From IMG/VR virus record IMGVR_UViG_3300036790_000408, positions 1 to 64,000 of that record: a stretch of DNA of 64,000 bases. One strand, written 5' to 3'. Under the pieces are notes generated by a model. That model saw only the letters and a program-made list of their open reading frames with translations. It ran no database searches and was not told the DNA's origin. This DNA comes from a virus. How positions within the stretch are numbered: position 1 is the first letter of the stretch; each line of letters opens with the position of its first letter. Shown here piece by piece: positions 37,931 through 48,800 of the stretch. A program made the translations under genes and the position numbers.

Positions 37931-38582
37931 AGGTGTCCGAGAACGTGAACGAAATCGAATCATTCGTGTTAAGTCCAATCCCCGCGAAATCCGCATGGAT
38001 GAACATGTTCCCGCCCTGCGACGCGCCGTACGTTGCCGTCTGCCCGGTGGTCCAGCCACCCGCACCGCCGTCACCACCCGAGGTCACGACGCTGGATGCG
38101 GCCTGAATTGCGGCGGTTGATCCCAGCGCGCCACGAGAGATCGACAGCGTGGTCGAGTTCGCACCGGTGACCAGGATCGTCTCGTTGGCAACCTGCGCGT
38201 AGAAGTTACCCGTGGTCGGGCCGATGTTCGCGGCCAGCGTCATCGACGTGGCAGATGCCGTGATCGATGCTGACAGGGTCGATGTACCGCTCAGCGTCGT
38301 GGTGTCGAACAGCCCGGCCTCGGCGATGGTCTTGCCGGCGGTGGCGCAGACGATCGTGCCGGTCACCTGATACGTGTCGCCCAACTGCGTCGTGGTCAGG
38401 ATCGAGCTGGTGCCAGCCGTGCGCGCCTCGGTCTGCGGCCCGAAGAGATTGACGTTGGCATTCGCGGAACCGGTGACGGCGGTCGTGCCCCAGCCAATGT
38501 TCTTGGCCTCGGTGCCATTGCCCTTCATCCTCTGCCAGAGGATGCCGCGGCCGGAAAACGTGGCTACAGTGTTGTTCGACAC
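37923..38582 (-). CDS. beta-rich structural (tail/fibre) protein, 219 aa
   Basis: Thr/Ser/Gly-rich beta protein (ATFSGRGILWQRMKGNGTEA at the start, STTLSISRGALGSTAA in the middle, ending GIGLNTNDSISFTFSDTLT). The composition and start resemble phage virion proteins that decorate tail or head. No precise family. Confidence 0.55.
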   Translation of the reverse strand: MSNNTVATFSGRGILWQRMKGNGTEAKNIGWGTTAVTGSANANVNLFGPQTEARTAGTSSILTTTQLGDTYQVTGTIVCATAGKTIAEAGLFDTTTLSGTSTLSASITASATSMTLAANIGPTTGNFYAQVANETILVTGANSTTLSISRGALGSTAAIQAASSVVTSGGDGGAGGWTTGQTATYGASQGGNMFIHADFAGIGLNTNDSISFTFSDTLT

Positions 38583-38657
38583 GATGGTATCTCCTGCGTA
38601 ACAATTGGGGGAAAGTTCAGGCGCACTTAGTCAGTGGGCTGCGAACTAGCCCCTGGG

Positions 38658-39989
38658 CTAAAGCTTCTCGTCCGCCAGTTTATTGAGGGCTGTGCGGAGG
38701 TTGTTGATGACGTGGCGCCAGTCGCCGATGGTGACCTGGCGGAACAGTCTGGCGCTCGGATACCAGGGCGTGGTCTGGCCATCCTGGCCCCAGATCCAGT
38801 AGGGATCGGCGCAAAGCATGACCCAGGTCGGCACGCCGATCGCCGCGGCGAAATGTGCGACGCTCGTGCATACGGTGATGACGACGTCCATTTCCATCAG
38901 AGCGACGCCAGTGCCGACCCAGCCCTCTTTCTCGATCTCACCACCCAGATCGCAGATCAGGTTCTCGGCGCGCAGGCGGGCGATGTCGGCTCGGCCGGGC
39001 CCGCACTGGAAGCCATAGAAGACGATCCTCGGATCCTCGGCGAGCGGTAGCAGTTCTTCGAGCGGAATGGATCTGTCGTGGTTGCGGCGCTGCTCTGGGT
39101 TGCCGGTCCAGACAATCCCCACTTTGAGTGATGGCAGGTTTGGTGACGGCAGGTTGATCGTGGTGCCCTTGCGCGCCTCCAGAATGCGCTCGCGCAAGTA
39201 CCCGGGGTCCGCCGGGATATTGTCCGGCCGCGTGCCGTGTATCTCTGGCAAGGTGCAGATGTACGTAGCGTAGTCGATGTCCTTCGGCCAGGGCAGGCCG
39301 ACGTTCATCAGTTTGACGATCTCGCTGTAGCACCAAAACACATTGATCAGCGTGTCGTATGGACAGAACAGGATACGGCAGGTGGGCCACATCTGTTTCA
39401 TCCAGGCGAAGTACCGCGCGAACAGGTAGCGATCACCAACTCCCTGCTCGGCCTGGATGTAGATCGTTTTGTCGGCCAGATCCTCACCGTGCCACAGCGG
39501 TGCTGGGAGGTCTGGGTAGAGTGATGTGCCGCGGTGCTCGCGGCGCACGTCGTAAAGGGCCAGGCCCCGCTCCCAGTTGCCCTCACGCAGGTATAGGAGG
39601 GACAGATCCCAGAGCGGTCCCTTGCTCTTGGGGTCGAGGTCAGAAGCCCGCTGGAGATGGGTCTCAGCCTTGCCGTAGTGGCTCACAGCCGAAAGAAACA
39701 CCCCATAGTTGCCATGGAATGCCGCCCGCTCCGGGTCCATGCTGATAGCCAGGCGGAACGCGCTCATGGCCTCGGCATGCTGGCCGTTCTGCCATAGGGC
39801 AATGCCGAGGTTGCTGATGATATCCGGACTCGATGGGAGGAGGGCGGTCGCTCGCCGCAGCATGGCGATGACGGTGGGGATGGCCGCGCGGTGCTCAAGG
39901 ACGGCCATGGCAGCGTCGTTGAGCAACTCCGCCTGGACGTGCTCCTCGCTCTTGTCGAAGAGTTCAGGATGCTCCGCGATCATATCCAT
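38658..39989 (-). CDS. TPR-domain glycosyltransferase (GT9/GT41-like)
   Basis: 443 aa. Residues 30-160 contain TPR repeats (NLGIALWQNGQHAEAMSAFR, NYGVFLSAVSHYGKAETHL). The C-terminal half is a GT-B-like transferase domain: KVGIVWTGNPEQRRNHDRSI, then ITVCTSVAHFAAAIGVPTWV, the nucleotide-sugar-binding region in TPR-O-GlcNAc-transferase-like proteins. Phage enzymes of this type glycosylate virion proteins or DNA bases; the late, virion-gene setting favours a protein or fibre target. Start at 39989, or at 39983. Confidence 0.85.
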   Translation of the reverse strand: MDMIAEHPELFDKSEEHVQAELLNDAAMAVLEHRAAIPTVIAMLRRATALLPSSPDIISNLGIALWQNGQHAEAMSAFRLAISMDPERAAFHGNYGVFLSAVSHYGKAETHLQRASDLDPKSKGPLWDLSLLYLREGNWERGLALYDVRREHRGTSLYPDLPAPLWHGEDLADKTIYIQAEQGVGDRYLFARYFAWMKQMWPTCRILFCPYDTLINVFWCYSEIVKLMNVGLPWPKDIDYATYICTLPEIHGTRPDNIPADPGYLRERILEARKGTTINLPSPNLPSLKVGIVWTGNPEQRRNHDRSIPLEELLPLAEDPRIVFYGFQCGPGRADIARLRAENLICDLGGEIEKEGWVGTGVALMEMDVVITVCTSVAHFAAAIGVPTWVMLCADPYWIWGQDGQTTPWYPSARLFRQVTIGDWRHVINNLRTALNKLADEKL

Positions 39990-39995
39990 GCGGGG

Positions 39996-40310
39996 TTAAG
40001 CCGATGGGGCTGCCGGCGCCTCGGTCGTCTGACTTAAGTCGGTGCTTACGGCCACGGGGGCGGGATCATCAGCCTTGCTGAAGCTCATCTTGACTGTGCC
40101 GCCGGCAGTGAAGACGGACTTGGCCTCAGCAACTTCACCTGCTTTGCGGAAGCGCAATACCATGGATCCATGCTGGCCATCTTCGTGGTGAAGCTCGACC
40201 TCGAACTCCTGGATGTGACCAATGATGGTCTCATCCTGATAGGCCACCGGCACCTGCACGGGGTGCGACGAGGCCCGGTTCACACGCAAAATCACGTCGG
40301 TCATGTTCAT
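39996..40310 (-). CDS. small virion-associated protein, 104 aa
   Basis: Beta-rich first 75 residues (EFEVELHHEDGQHGSMVLRF) and a disordered Ala/Thr/Pro tail. It abuts the upstream Zn protein stop. Function unknown; late-operon position. Confidence 0.5.
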   Translation of the reverse strand: MNMTDVILRVNRASSHPVQVPVAYQDETIIGHIQEFEVELHHEDGQHGSMVLRFRKAGEVAEAKSVFTAGGTVKMSFSKADDPAPVAVSTDLSQTTEAPAAPSA

Positions 40311-40586
40311 TCACCCTCTGGAGAAAATTCTACGCCAAACCCTACCGAGACTTACCCGTTGCTGCGGCGTGCGATCGGCGCCGCAGTGCGGACACATCGG
40401 GCCTACCGGCTGACCCTCCCGCGGATCACCTTCAGGCACCCAGCAACCGATCCAGTCTTTTTTGATGCGCTCCTCGGAACACCAAGTGCCAGGAGCACCG
40501 CATTTGGGGTTGCGGCACGCTCGGTTGACCGTAACAAACAGAGCTTGCTCTCGGTAAACCTCTCCGTGCGAAGCGTGGCCGGTCAT
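40311..40586 (-). CDS. zinc-binding small protein, 91 aa
   Basis: ATG 40586 (MTGHASHGEVYREQ) overlaps the preceding stop as ATGA. Cysteine pairs in CRNPKCGAPG and MCPHCGAD suggest zinc. Unknown function. Confidence 0.5.
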   Translation of the reverse strand: MTGHASHGEVYREQALFVTVNRACRNPKCGAPGTWCSEERIKKDWIGCWVPEGDPREGQPVGPMCPHCGADRTPQQRVSLGRVWRRIFSRG

Positions 40587-40912
40587 ACTCTGATTAGTTT
40601 CCAAGGAAAGCTCCTGGCTGTCCCCGCTACCTGGAGCAGGGTGACTCTGATGCTTTGGTCTGACGGCTGCGGTGGCGAAGCCGAAATCTGATTGACCGGC
40701 GGCACCGGGCCGTAGCTCTCTTTCCAGGTTAATCGGAGGGTTCCTCCACTTAGCGTCATCACGTACATCCGCAGCTCAAGCACGTCGCCGATCTGCATCG
40801 CCGAGATGTCCACCTCAAAATAGTACGTGGCATTGGTGGTATCGGTCGTGAGTGTCTGCTCGGTGCCGACGACAGCGGTTTGGGTGCCATTGGAGCTGGA
40901 AGTCCACGCCAC
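40583..40912 (-). CDS. hypothetical virion protein, 109 aa
   Basis: Beta-sandwich-like sequence (TYYFEVDISAMQIGDVLELR). Coupled by ATGA to the Zn gene downstream. Position and composition suggest a structural role. Confidence 0.55.
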   Translation of the reverse strand: MAWTSSSNGTQTAVVGTEQTLTTDTTNATYYFEVDISAMQIGDVLELRMYVMTLSGGTLRLTWKESYGPVPPVNQISASPPQPSDQSIRVTLLQVAGTARSFPWKLIRV

Positions 40913-40917
40913 CGGTC

Positions 40918-41100
40918 TTACCCCTCGGCCACGGCGAACAGATAAACGCCACGATCTTGCCCATTAGTGCGTCCGATGTCAGCATGCGGTGGCGTATGCC
41001 ACGGTTCAATGCCGGGGCCATTCACGAAGACCAGACCAAGCATCGCTGCCTGTTGGCTGATGGTCTCGTTCAACAGGTCGAGTTTACTCGCTAGAGTCAT
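40918..41100 (-). CDS. hypothetical protein, 60 aa
   Basis: From ATG 41100 (MTLASKLDLLNETI) after GGAGG; a longer frame from 41238 reads an overlapping gene and is not used. No family. Confidence 0.55.
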   Translation of the reverse strand: MTLASKLDLLNETISQQAAMLGLVFVNGPGIEPWHTPPHADIGRTNGQDRGVYLFAVAEG

Positions 41101-41110
41101 AATAGCCTCC

Positions 41111-41965
41111 TCAAAGCCGAACCCCGTAGAGTGTAAGGCCGAACACGCGCTCCGGGCTGGCGTTGGTGTTGCACTGGGCGCGGGCGGCGATGCGGGTTCC
41201 GGCTGGGATTTGCATCGGGATGTAAGGCGTGACGCCATTGGCGAAATAGTTCTTGGCCGACCAGCAATACGCGATCTGGAGCCAGTTCGGCAGGAAGATC
41301 ACCTCCGAACCGGAGCCGCCGATAGCCAGATCCACCAGCCAATCGACCACATGGTTCGTCGATGGAGTGCTTTGCCCCTGGGTGTCGAACATCAGCATGA
41401 AACCGGCGATGTCATTGCTCGTCCCTGCGGTGATCTGCGCGTACGAACCCTTCGTATTCGCCGTACCACCAGGGTCGACCGCTTGCCCAAGGTTGGTCGT
41501 GTTGTTGAACCCATAGGTATCGATGGCGCTCACCACACCGGGCGACATGTACCGGTCAGCGAACAGAGTGCATTGCACAACCTGCGCGTTATCGGTAAGC
41601 AGGCTACTCGATAGTCGGGCGGATATGCGCGTGCCAAGCGGCACTGAGAACGGGAACATGTAGGAGACCTGCTGCGTCCCGTACGATCCCATCCCAAGAT
41701 TGCTAATGATCACCACTTCGTTGCCAGAGGAGCCGATACCGATATCCACAGCAATTTGGCGCCCGGACTGACCCTCACCGGCGATCGTGATCCTGATCCA
41801 CGACGAGTCATAAACCGTGGATGCTATGATCTGTGTCCACAGGGCCTTGGCGTACGTCGTGGTCGTGCTGCCGATGACGACTGTGCCATTCGATGCACTG
41901 GACGTGACCGAGCCAGCATCAGCCGCTTCACTGAATGCGAAGGCCCCACCCCATGCGCCGGCCAT
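41111..41965 (-). CDS. structural protein, beta-rich, 284 aa
   Basis: Contains repeated sandwich-like blocks (SSWIRITIAGEGQSGRQIAV and a later NHVVDWLVDLAIGGSGSEVI with the same pattern), suggesting two related beta domains. Likely a fibre or receptor-contact protein in the late region. No named family. Confidence 0.6.
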   Translation of the reverse strand: MAGAWGGAFAFSEAADAGSVTSSASNGTVVIGSTTTTYAKALWTQIIASTVYDSSWIRITIAGEGQSGRQIAVDIGIGSSGNEVVIISNLGMGSYGTQQVSYMFPFSVPLGTRISARLSSSLLTDNAQVVQCTLFADRYMSPGVVSAIDTYGFNNTTNLGQAVDPGGTANTKGSYAQITAGTSNDIAGFMLMFDTQGQSTPSTNHVVDWLVDLAIGGSGSEVIFLPNWLQIAYCWSAKNYFANGVTPYIPMQIPAGTRIAARAQCNTNASPERVFGLTLYGVRL

Positions 41966-42252
41966 CAGGCGTCCTTTTTAGCCAGCCGGAAAGGCACCCC
42001 AGCCTTCTGCAGCACGTCACCAAGATTGGCTTCGGTGTCGATCCTGGTGGTCAGGTCAAAGCCATAGCGCTGACGGTTGGCCTCGCGCCACTTCACGTAC
42101 TCCGCGTCATCCGCGCGCACATAGGTGTCCCGCCTGCTTGACCAGACCTGCGAGGCGTCGCCGGTAAGGTCTGACTTTGCGTCCACCTTGTGCGGACCGT
42201 TGCCGCCGACGATCCAATAGTGATCCTCGGGTTTGAACTGTATTCTGATCAT
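41965..42252 (-). CDS. hypothetical late protein, 95 aa
   Basis: ATG 42252 (MIRIQFKPEDHYWIVGG) overlaps the fibre gene stop as ATGA. Charged, with DVLQKAGVPFRLAKKDA at the end. Its stop touches the next start. Unknown function. Confidence 0.6.
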   Translation of the reverse strand: MIRIQFKPEDHYWIVGGNGPHKVDAKSDLTGDASQVWSSRRDTYVRADDAEYVKWREANRQRYGFDLTTRIDTEANLGDVLQKAGVPFRLAKKDA

Positions 42253-43844
42253 AGATAAATACCACCCGTCGAGCCGATCGAGAGAGGTGTTGGTGAGCCA
42301 GCGGAACTCCCTGGGAAATAATTCGCTCCGCCCCCAGAGGTCTGTATGGTAGCGCCCGTGCCCACGAAATACCGAGGGCCGGTTGCTGACCCAACGAATG
42401 TCGAACCGGATGCCTGGATGGTCGCGCAATCAACGGCGGTTATGAAAGCGCCGCTGAAGGACAGGCCGGAGACGTTGAAGCTTTGACCGGGCATCCAGAC
42501 ATAGCCGGTGTCGGCAATAATGGATGTCTGGACACTTCCTGTAAGTGTGATCCCAGATCCTAGGATGATGGTTGAGGCTATGCCGGCGTGAACATGGGAG
42601 TTTCCACAGCTTCCAAAAACGCAATTGGATATTGTGATAATTCCGCCATTACCCTGAACGGCATAACCTGAGTCTGCGGTGAAAGCATTCAGCGTGCCAG
42701 TGGCAGTTAGGGTAAAGCCACTTACTGTAACAGTCGATCCCTGCCCGGAGCTGACGCAATTCGCATTGGAGGCGGAAAGAATAACGCTTGACGGAGACGC
42801 GGAATTCCCCACGAGATTGATGGGCCCAGTCAACCCCAATGGGATACCGGGAAATGTCGCGATGTATCCGTTGGTAGGAATTCCACCGCCATATGAACCG
42901 TTGGCGACGTTTATAGTGCAGCCGAAATTGTTGAAGTCATATCGACTGTAGAGCGCGTTGATCGCCGCCTGGATCGTCAGGAACGGAGCGCCGGCCGTCG
43001 TACCGAGGTTGTTGTCATTCCCAGTCGAGGCGTTGACGTACAAGGTGAGCGGAGCGCTGAGTAGGGTCCGGACCGGCGACATATTCACGTACGGCAGAAC
43101 GCCCTGCACCTCGCTTGCGAGGTTCACCTTGGGTGCTTGACCGGCAATACCGCCATGGTGCGACGCCATCAGACCGCCAAGGAATGGCGCGTATGGATAG
43201 CTGCCGGAGACATTGGTGCCGACGCCGGGGCCGGCCTTGAGGATCTGCGATGTCGTGATCTGCGTCTGACCGCCAGCGATGTCCACCAGATAGAGCGGCA
43301 CCCAGCCGGCAGTTGGTGTCGGAGGCACCTCGGAACCAGTGGTTGCGGCGGAGCCTGAGATCACCTGCAGAACACAAAGGCCCTGACGGACGGTGTTGAT
43401 GGACTGTGTCGTGGGCTGCGTGGGGTTGGCGACATTGTAGAACGGGGCGATGCCGCCATTTGGATCGTTTGCCCTGACCGCATCGAGCTGACTGAACTGC
43501 GCCTGGATCAGGTTCCACTGCGACTGGCCAGACGATGGCGCCGTGAAGGTGATCGTCTGCGCTATCGTCGAGCCCTGCTGACATATGATCGTGCTGTCGG
43601 CGGGGATGCTACCAACTCCGAGAGGATCGGATGCAGCGAGCTGATAGATGCGGCCGGCGGTAAGTTGCACGCTAAGCGACGCGGCGGGCGTCTGACCGGC
43701 CACCAGGCCAGCGACGACGGTGGTGCCGAGTCCACTCATTACGTCCTGCGCGAGCGCCCCGAGACCCGTCAGGACGTCATGGAAACCCTCTACGAAATCG
43801 AAATCCCGCATCTGTTCCATGGGATCGATGATTGGACGATCCAT
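42249..43844 (-). CDS. tail fibre protein with beta-helix region
   Basis: 531 aa. Residues 1-230 resemble phage fibre attachment and shaft parts (RIYQLAASDPLGVGSIPADS). From about 275 on, the block LYVNASTGNDNNLGTTAGAP then FLTIQAAINALYS is the typical entrance to a pectin-lyase-like right-handed beta-helix of phage spikes, followed by short strand repeats. The helix may bind or cut host polysaccharide; no catalytic residues can be picked out by eye. Confidence 0.7.
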   Translation of the reverse strand: MDRPIIDPMEQMRDFDFVEGFHDVLTGLGALAQDVMSGLGTTVVAGLVAGQTPAASLSVQLTAGRIYQLAASDPLGVGSIPADSTIICQQGSTIAQTITFTAPSSGQSQWNLIQAQFSQLDAVRANDPNGGIAPFYNVANPTQPTTQSINTVRQGLCVLQVISGSAATTGSEVPPTPTAGWVPLYLVDIAGGQTQITTSQILKAGPGVGTNVSGSYPYAPFLGGLMASHHGGIAGQAPKVNLASEVQGVLPYVNMSPVRTLLSAPLTLYVNASTGNDNNLGTTAGAPFLTIQAAINALYSRYDFNNFGCTINVANGSYGGGIPTNGYIATFPGIPLGLTGPINLVGNSASPSSVILSASNANCVSSGQGSTVTVSGFTLTATGTLNAFTADSGYAVQGNGGIITISNCVFGSCGNSHVHAGIASTIILGSGITLTGSVQTSIIADTGYVWMPGQSFNVSGLSFSGAFITAVDCATIQASGSTFVGSATGPRYFVGTGATIQTSGGGANYFPGSSAGSPTPLSIGSTGGIYL

Positions 43845-43855
43845 AAGATGCGATC

Positions 43856-45826
43856 CTACTGGTAAGTCTGGTTGGTGATCGTGATGCCAGCGGCTTTGGT
43901 CACGATGAATTTAGAGCTATCCGAGAAGTAGACGGTAAGCTGTTCGGTCTGCACCCCGGCGGTCGGCGGCACTGAATGCAGGTTCAATTCATTGCGGTTG
44001 ATCACCCACGGCAGGCTCAAGGCGGTAGCCGCGTTCTGCACGCTGGCCAGACCCCACCCGGCGCCGGCTGGATTAGTGTCCCAGTACTGCTGGAAAAACA
44101 CCGCGTCAGGCATCTGCGTCTGCAAGGTGGAGATCAGTGTCGGCTCGGAGAACGTGGTATCTCCCGCAGTTACCGAGCCGGGTCTGAACTCACTGATGCA
44201 AACCGTCTTGCCGAGAGCCGCGAGGGTATTGTAGTCGGCCTGCGCGGTGGTCGGCGTCGGCGGCGGTGGTGGCGGCGTCGTGCCACCGGCGCTGCCGGTC
44301 ACGATGTAATCCGTGGGTGGGGATTTATAGCCAAGAGTCGTATCCTCAATGACCATGTCGAACGTGCCCGACGAGGCCGGGGCGAACGTGAACTGAAAGG
44401 AATTAGTCCCCACCAAGGAGGGGCTTCCAGGAAGAGCCGCTTGCCCCGATCCGGCGCCGAGATCGGCCGTGAAGTGCGCCAAGGTGACCGGGTAATTGGT
44501 ATCCACCTGGACGGTATAGGTCTGGCTCGGTGGGATGCCGCCGCTTGGAAACTCGGTGATGACGATGATCGGATCAGTCGCACCATAAGCCCCGATCGGA
44601 TAACCGTAGACCTGCGCTCCCGAGCGCATGCCAGGATGGACCGGGCCTGAATTCAGATCAGGCCCAGAGAGTATGTTGCCACCGCCCTTGTCCCAGACCA
44701 CGGCGCCAATGACCGGCACGCCGATGCCAGTGTCGATCTGGTTCCACACCCGCTTCATGCGCGGAAAATAAAGCAGGTCGTTGCACGCTGCCTCATTGCC
44801 GGTATGCGCGGCTATTGGCAGGGTGCAAAGATTGGTGCCGGAGTTGCCGCCACCACTTACCTTGCCGTTCGTATAGAGCAGACCGACACCACCGAACTCG
44901 CTGTGCATCATCGGCTTCTGGTCGGCAAGCGCTGCTTGCACCAGGCTGTACAAGCTCTGTCCCTGTCCACCGTTGGGCTGGGCGGCCTTACCATCCATGA
45001 AATCGAGATAATGACTGGCGTTGTTGTAGGTGTAGCCCTGGCCGCCCTGGGTCGCCGCGACATTGTAATCGGTTGCCCAGAGATCATCCGTCGCGCCGGC
45101 GGGCAGCGTGCCAGCCGTGGCATTCAAGGTGAGCGGCGTCCCAGCAGCGTACCCGGGCCAGTTGGAGAGGTCCACCGGATACCAGTTGCACGAATAGAAA
45201 TCGACGCTGAGAATATCGTAATAGGCAGCTCCAGGCTTGTAGTTTGCAAGCTGGTTATTCGCGTCGAGATAGTTCAACGCACAGGTATCGAAGGCGATCA
45301 ACAGCGTCTTGCCGGTGAAGGTGGCGACCTTGGCGTAGAGCACCGTGGCCACATGCTGGAACGCGGCCTTGAACTGCGCCGCCCATGCAGTGTTGCCGCT
45401 GTTATAACCTCCAGGTGTGGTCTGGATATTCGACTCGTAGTTGAGACGCAAGATGATCGTGTTGTAAGCATAGAACATGTTGGTCATCATCTGCTGCCAC
45501 GTACTGTCGTACGTGCCAGCGGCATTGCCGGCGAGCGTCATGCTACCGTCAGCAGTGGCCAATGATGTTCCAATGACCGGAATGATCCCGGTGGCTGGAG
45601 CGAAATACCCCCCGTAGCCAACGGCTGTGCTTACCGAGTAGTACGCATTGGCCGGCATATTGGCCAGCGTGTCGAAGCCAGTATAGCCACCGAAGAATTT
45701 GACCGGCAAGCCTATCTGGCGTTGCCACTGTGGGTAGGATCCGCCTGGGGCGCTGGTGAACAGTCCCATCCCGATGCGAGGCATCCCGGCCCCTGGCGAG
45801 GCTGGGATCCAGGAGGCAAATGCCAT
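43856..45826 (-). CDS. fibre with glycoside-hydrolase-like barrel, 656 aa
   Basis: Residues 1-390 form a barrel-like domain with the acidic positions of clan-A glycosidases: IILRLNYESNIQTT (Glu after the fourth strand) and KPMMHSEFGGVG (Glu near the seventh strand). The same barrel type occurs twice in the giant neighbour (WED and EFGG/PEGYA forms). A proline linker (PPPPPPTPTTA) leads to Ig-like and end domains. Likely a virion depolymerase or receptor-binding enzyme. Confidence 0.65.
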   Translation of the reverse strand: MAFASWIPASPGAGMPRIGMGLFTSAPGGSYPQWQRQIGLPVKFFGGYTGFDTLANMPANAYYSVSTAVGYGGYFAPATGIIPVIGTSLATADGSMTLAGNAAGTYDSTWQQMMTNMFYAYNTIILRLNYESNIQTTPGGYNSGNTAWAAQFKAAFQHVATVLYAKVATFTGKTLLIAFDTCALNYLDANNQLANYKPGAAYYDILSVDFYSCNWYPVDLSNWPGYAAGTPLTLNATAGTLPAGATDDLWATDYNVAATQGGQGYTYNNASHYLDFMDGKAAQPNGGQGQSLYSLVQAALADQKPMMHSEFGGVGLLYTNGKVSGGGNSGTNLCTLPIAAHTGNEAACNDLLYFPRMKRVWNQIDTGIGVPVIGAVVWDKGGGNILSGPDLNSGPVHPGMRSGAQVYGYPIGAYGATDPIIVITEFPSGGIPPSQTYTVQVDTNYPVTLAHFTADLGAGSGQAALPGSPSLVGTNSFQFTFAPASSGTFDMVIEDTTLGYKSPPTDYIVTGSAGGTTPPPPPPTPTTAQADYNTLAALGKTVCISEFRPGSVTAGDTTFSEPTLISTLQTQMPDAVFFQQYWDTNPAGAGWGLASVQNAATALSLPWVINRNELNLHSVPPTAGVQTEQLTVYFSDSSKFIVTKAAGITITNQTYQ

Positions 45827-45835
45827 CGATCGTGC

Positions 45836-48800
45836 CTAATTCGGAGTCGGGAAGGCTACGCCGGCTTGCCCGGCAAGTGGATTGTTGCCGCTATTCGACG
45901 CAAACTCGGGCCACTCGGTAGCAAACGCCTTCAGCATCTCAATCCCCGCACTCGAGCCCCAGAACGACATCCACAAGCACTGACCGTTGGCAATGCCATT
46001 GTAGGCCTCGCTTTGAAACCAAGTGATGCGCTTGCGCAGATAAGCTGCCGCTTCTGGGATATTGGGGAAATCCGTGGCGGCAGGATATCCTGGAGCACCG
46101 TAGATATTAGTGCCTGTGTTCTTGCCGGCGCCATTGACACTGAGGTCATCACCCTCTGTCGCGTATCCCTCCGGAACGCCCCACATGCAACCATTCTGCA
46201 GCGCCCAGACCATACTCTCGAATGTGCCCCAGCCGCCCGACCAAGGTAGTCTGGTGGTTGGACTGGAGTTGTAAGAGGTCTGCTGAGACGAGCCGCCGCC
46301 ACCCCTGAAATCAGCCGCGTAGTACTCCGAACCGATATCGGCGAAGAAGGCCTGCACGCTCGCTGCGGTGCCGGTGGTGGAGAAACTCCCATTGAATGGA
46401 GCGGATGCAGCAAGAGCATCGTATCCATGCTTCAGATTGGTGGTGTTCGCGGCATATTTGTTGCCGAAATACAAATCCGGTCCATGCACATCGACCAGTT
46501 TTCCCCAGCCGTCAGCCGATTGGTATGAGGCTGTGTCAGGATAGAGTAGGCGCGGGTCGAACCATCCGCTCTGCAGGAGGCACGGCCCCCAGCATTTCCA
46601 TATGGTCATGCCGTTGGCTAGAGCGAACTGTTGCACGACATGAGCAAATCGACGCCATGCCTTAATGTACGCATCAGCAAACGCAGCTTGTCCGGTCGGG
46701 AGGCCGGAGATCGTTGTGGCAAAGCTTTGTTCTGACTCGCCTCCGTAATAGCCCCAGGCCGCACCGCCATTGGATACAGCCGCCGCTCCGTACTGCGATG
46801 ATCCAGCGCTTTGCCCACCCGGAGTGGTGGGGAGATTGTCCTCCCAACTGATACGAAGAACGATCGTCTTGTAACCGGCCGTCAAAAACGTCTGCATGTA
46901 ACTCTGGATCACAGAGTCAACGGAACCGGACGCGATCGAGGCGAAAGTCATCACGCCATCGGTGGTAGTCAGCGGAAGTCCGGCGATGGGGATGAGGTTG
47001 AACCCCAGCCCCGTCTTGTTGAAGGCCGGATAATTGTTCCAAGTCTGCAAATATCCGTTTATGCCGTAATTATATGCCCCTGAACTAGCAAAAGATCCAG
47101 TATACAGAAGCATATTTGTCGGCTTACAAAATGCCGACGTAAAGTTGCCAATGGCAACCGTGGCTAAATCCTGAGTGCCTTGGGTCTCGTCCCCTGGATA
47201 GGTCAACTCCATCCCCCAGCCGAGATAAGGCAGGCCGGCTACCGAGGTGGCGCCGCCAGTCGCGGGCGCGGCATTGACGGTGTACGCGACACCGAGCGAA
47301 GCGATGCCCGTGCCGCTATCCTGCATGTACGCGGTGTAACTGCCGGCGGCGGGGGTTGGAATGCCGGTGACCACCGCAATAAGATTGCTGCCGGACAGCG
47401 TCACATTGTAGCCGGCCGATTGAGCCGAGACAAAAGCCTTTGTGGCACCGACAGAAATCTGCACATCGGCCGCGCTAGTCCAAGGTAGCGTTCCCGTGCC
47501 TGTGAGGCTGAACGTCTGGCCATTCGTAGGATCTGGAATAGCGCTCACCGTGATCACGTCGGTCGGTGTGACCGTCGTCGTGGTCGAGGTGAACAAATCC
47601 AATCCAGTCATATCGACGTAGCTGTTGCCGGGATAGCGCGCGGCGGTCTGGGTGGATATCGAGAACGGCGACTGCGCCGTCCAGAGCCAGAGGATGTTCT
47701 GCAGGCCCTTTGATGTGGTCAGATAGTTCCAGGCATACTGCCACAGCGCGACGTACTGCGCGGCAGTCAAAAACTGGGTGCCCCACCAGAAGTCGCCGGC
47801 GTTCGATCGATAGAACGGTCGCAGGATGACCACGACGCCGGCCGTCTGGAGCGCCTGCAGGCCGGTGGCCACTTGGCTGAGCATGTTGACCAGGGCGGTG
47901 TTTGTCGCCGTCCCTGAAGTCAGCAGGTCGGCCACGGTAAGGGCCGAGAGATCAGTGCACACTCCCCCGGTCGTGGGGTTCGGCATCGACAGGCTTAAGG
48001 TGCAGATCCCACCCGCGTCCCAGTAGGTAATCGCGTTGGCATTGAACGTCGTCACCGCGGCGCCGGTGCCGGTCGGCGCCCAGTAATCGCCACCAATCAG
48101 CCCAAGCCATTGCCCATCGGCCGATTGGATCGCGCTGATAGGCGTCAACGGCCCAGTGCCGATGTACTCACCGGAGATCGAGCCGATGCCCTGCACCGAG
48201 CTTTGGATCTTGGCGAGCATGGTCTGGGCCGGCGTGTTGCTCGGCGGCGGCGTGATGGTTGACTGGGTCGTGGCCGTAACCGCCGGGGCGGACGGCGCCG
48301 AGTCGCCGACGCTATTGAACGCGAGCACCTGGAAATTGTACGCGGTACCCTGCGTCAGGCCGGTAATGACCTGGCTCGTACCCGGCGTCGTCGAGCCGTA
48401 GTTTGTATAGGCCGAGCTGGCTGCCGTCTTAAATTGAACCTGATAGCCAGTGACGGTGGGACCGCTGCTCGGCGGCTGCCAGGAGAGAGCGATCGAGTTG
48501 GTCGTGATCGCACCGACGCTCAGGCCAGTGGGTACTCCAGGCGACTGCGGCGTGCCTGGGACAGTGTACGTGACCAGAGCAGAGTCCGCTCCGTCTCCGG
48601 CTCCATTGGCGGCATAGACGACGTAGTCGTACGTGATCCCCTGATTGATCCCGGTCAGGGATATCGAGGTGCTCGTGGTGGTGCCGACGACAGAGTACTC
48701 CGCCGCGCCGGTCGGCGACTGCATGACGACGTAGGTGTACGGGCCGGAACCAGTGGCAGGTGGGGTCCAGCTCAGCCCGACGGCGGTGCTCGGAGCGGTC

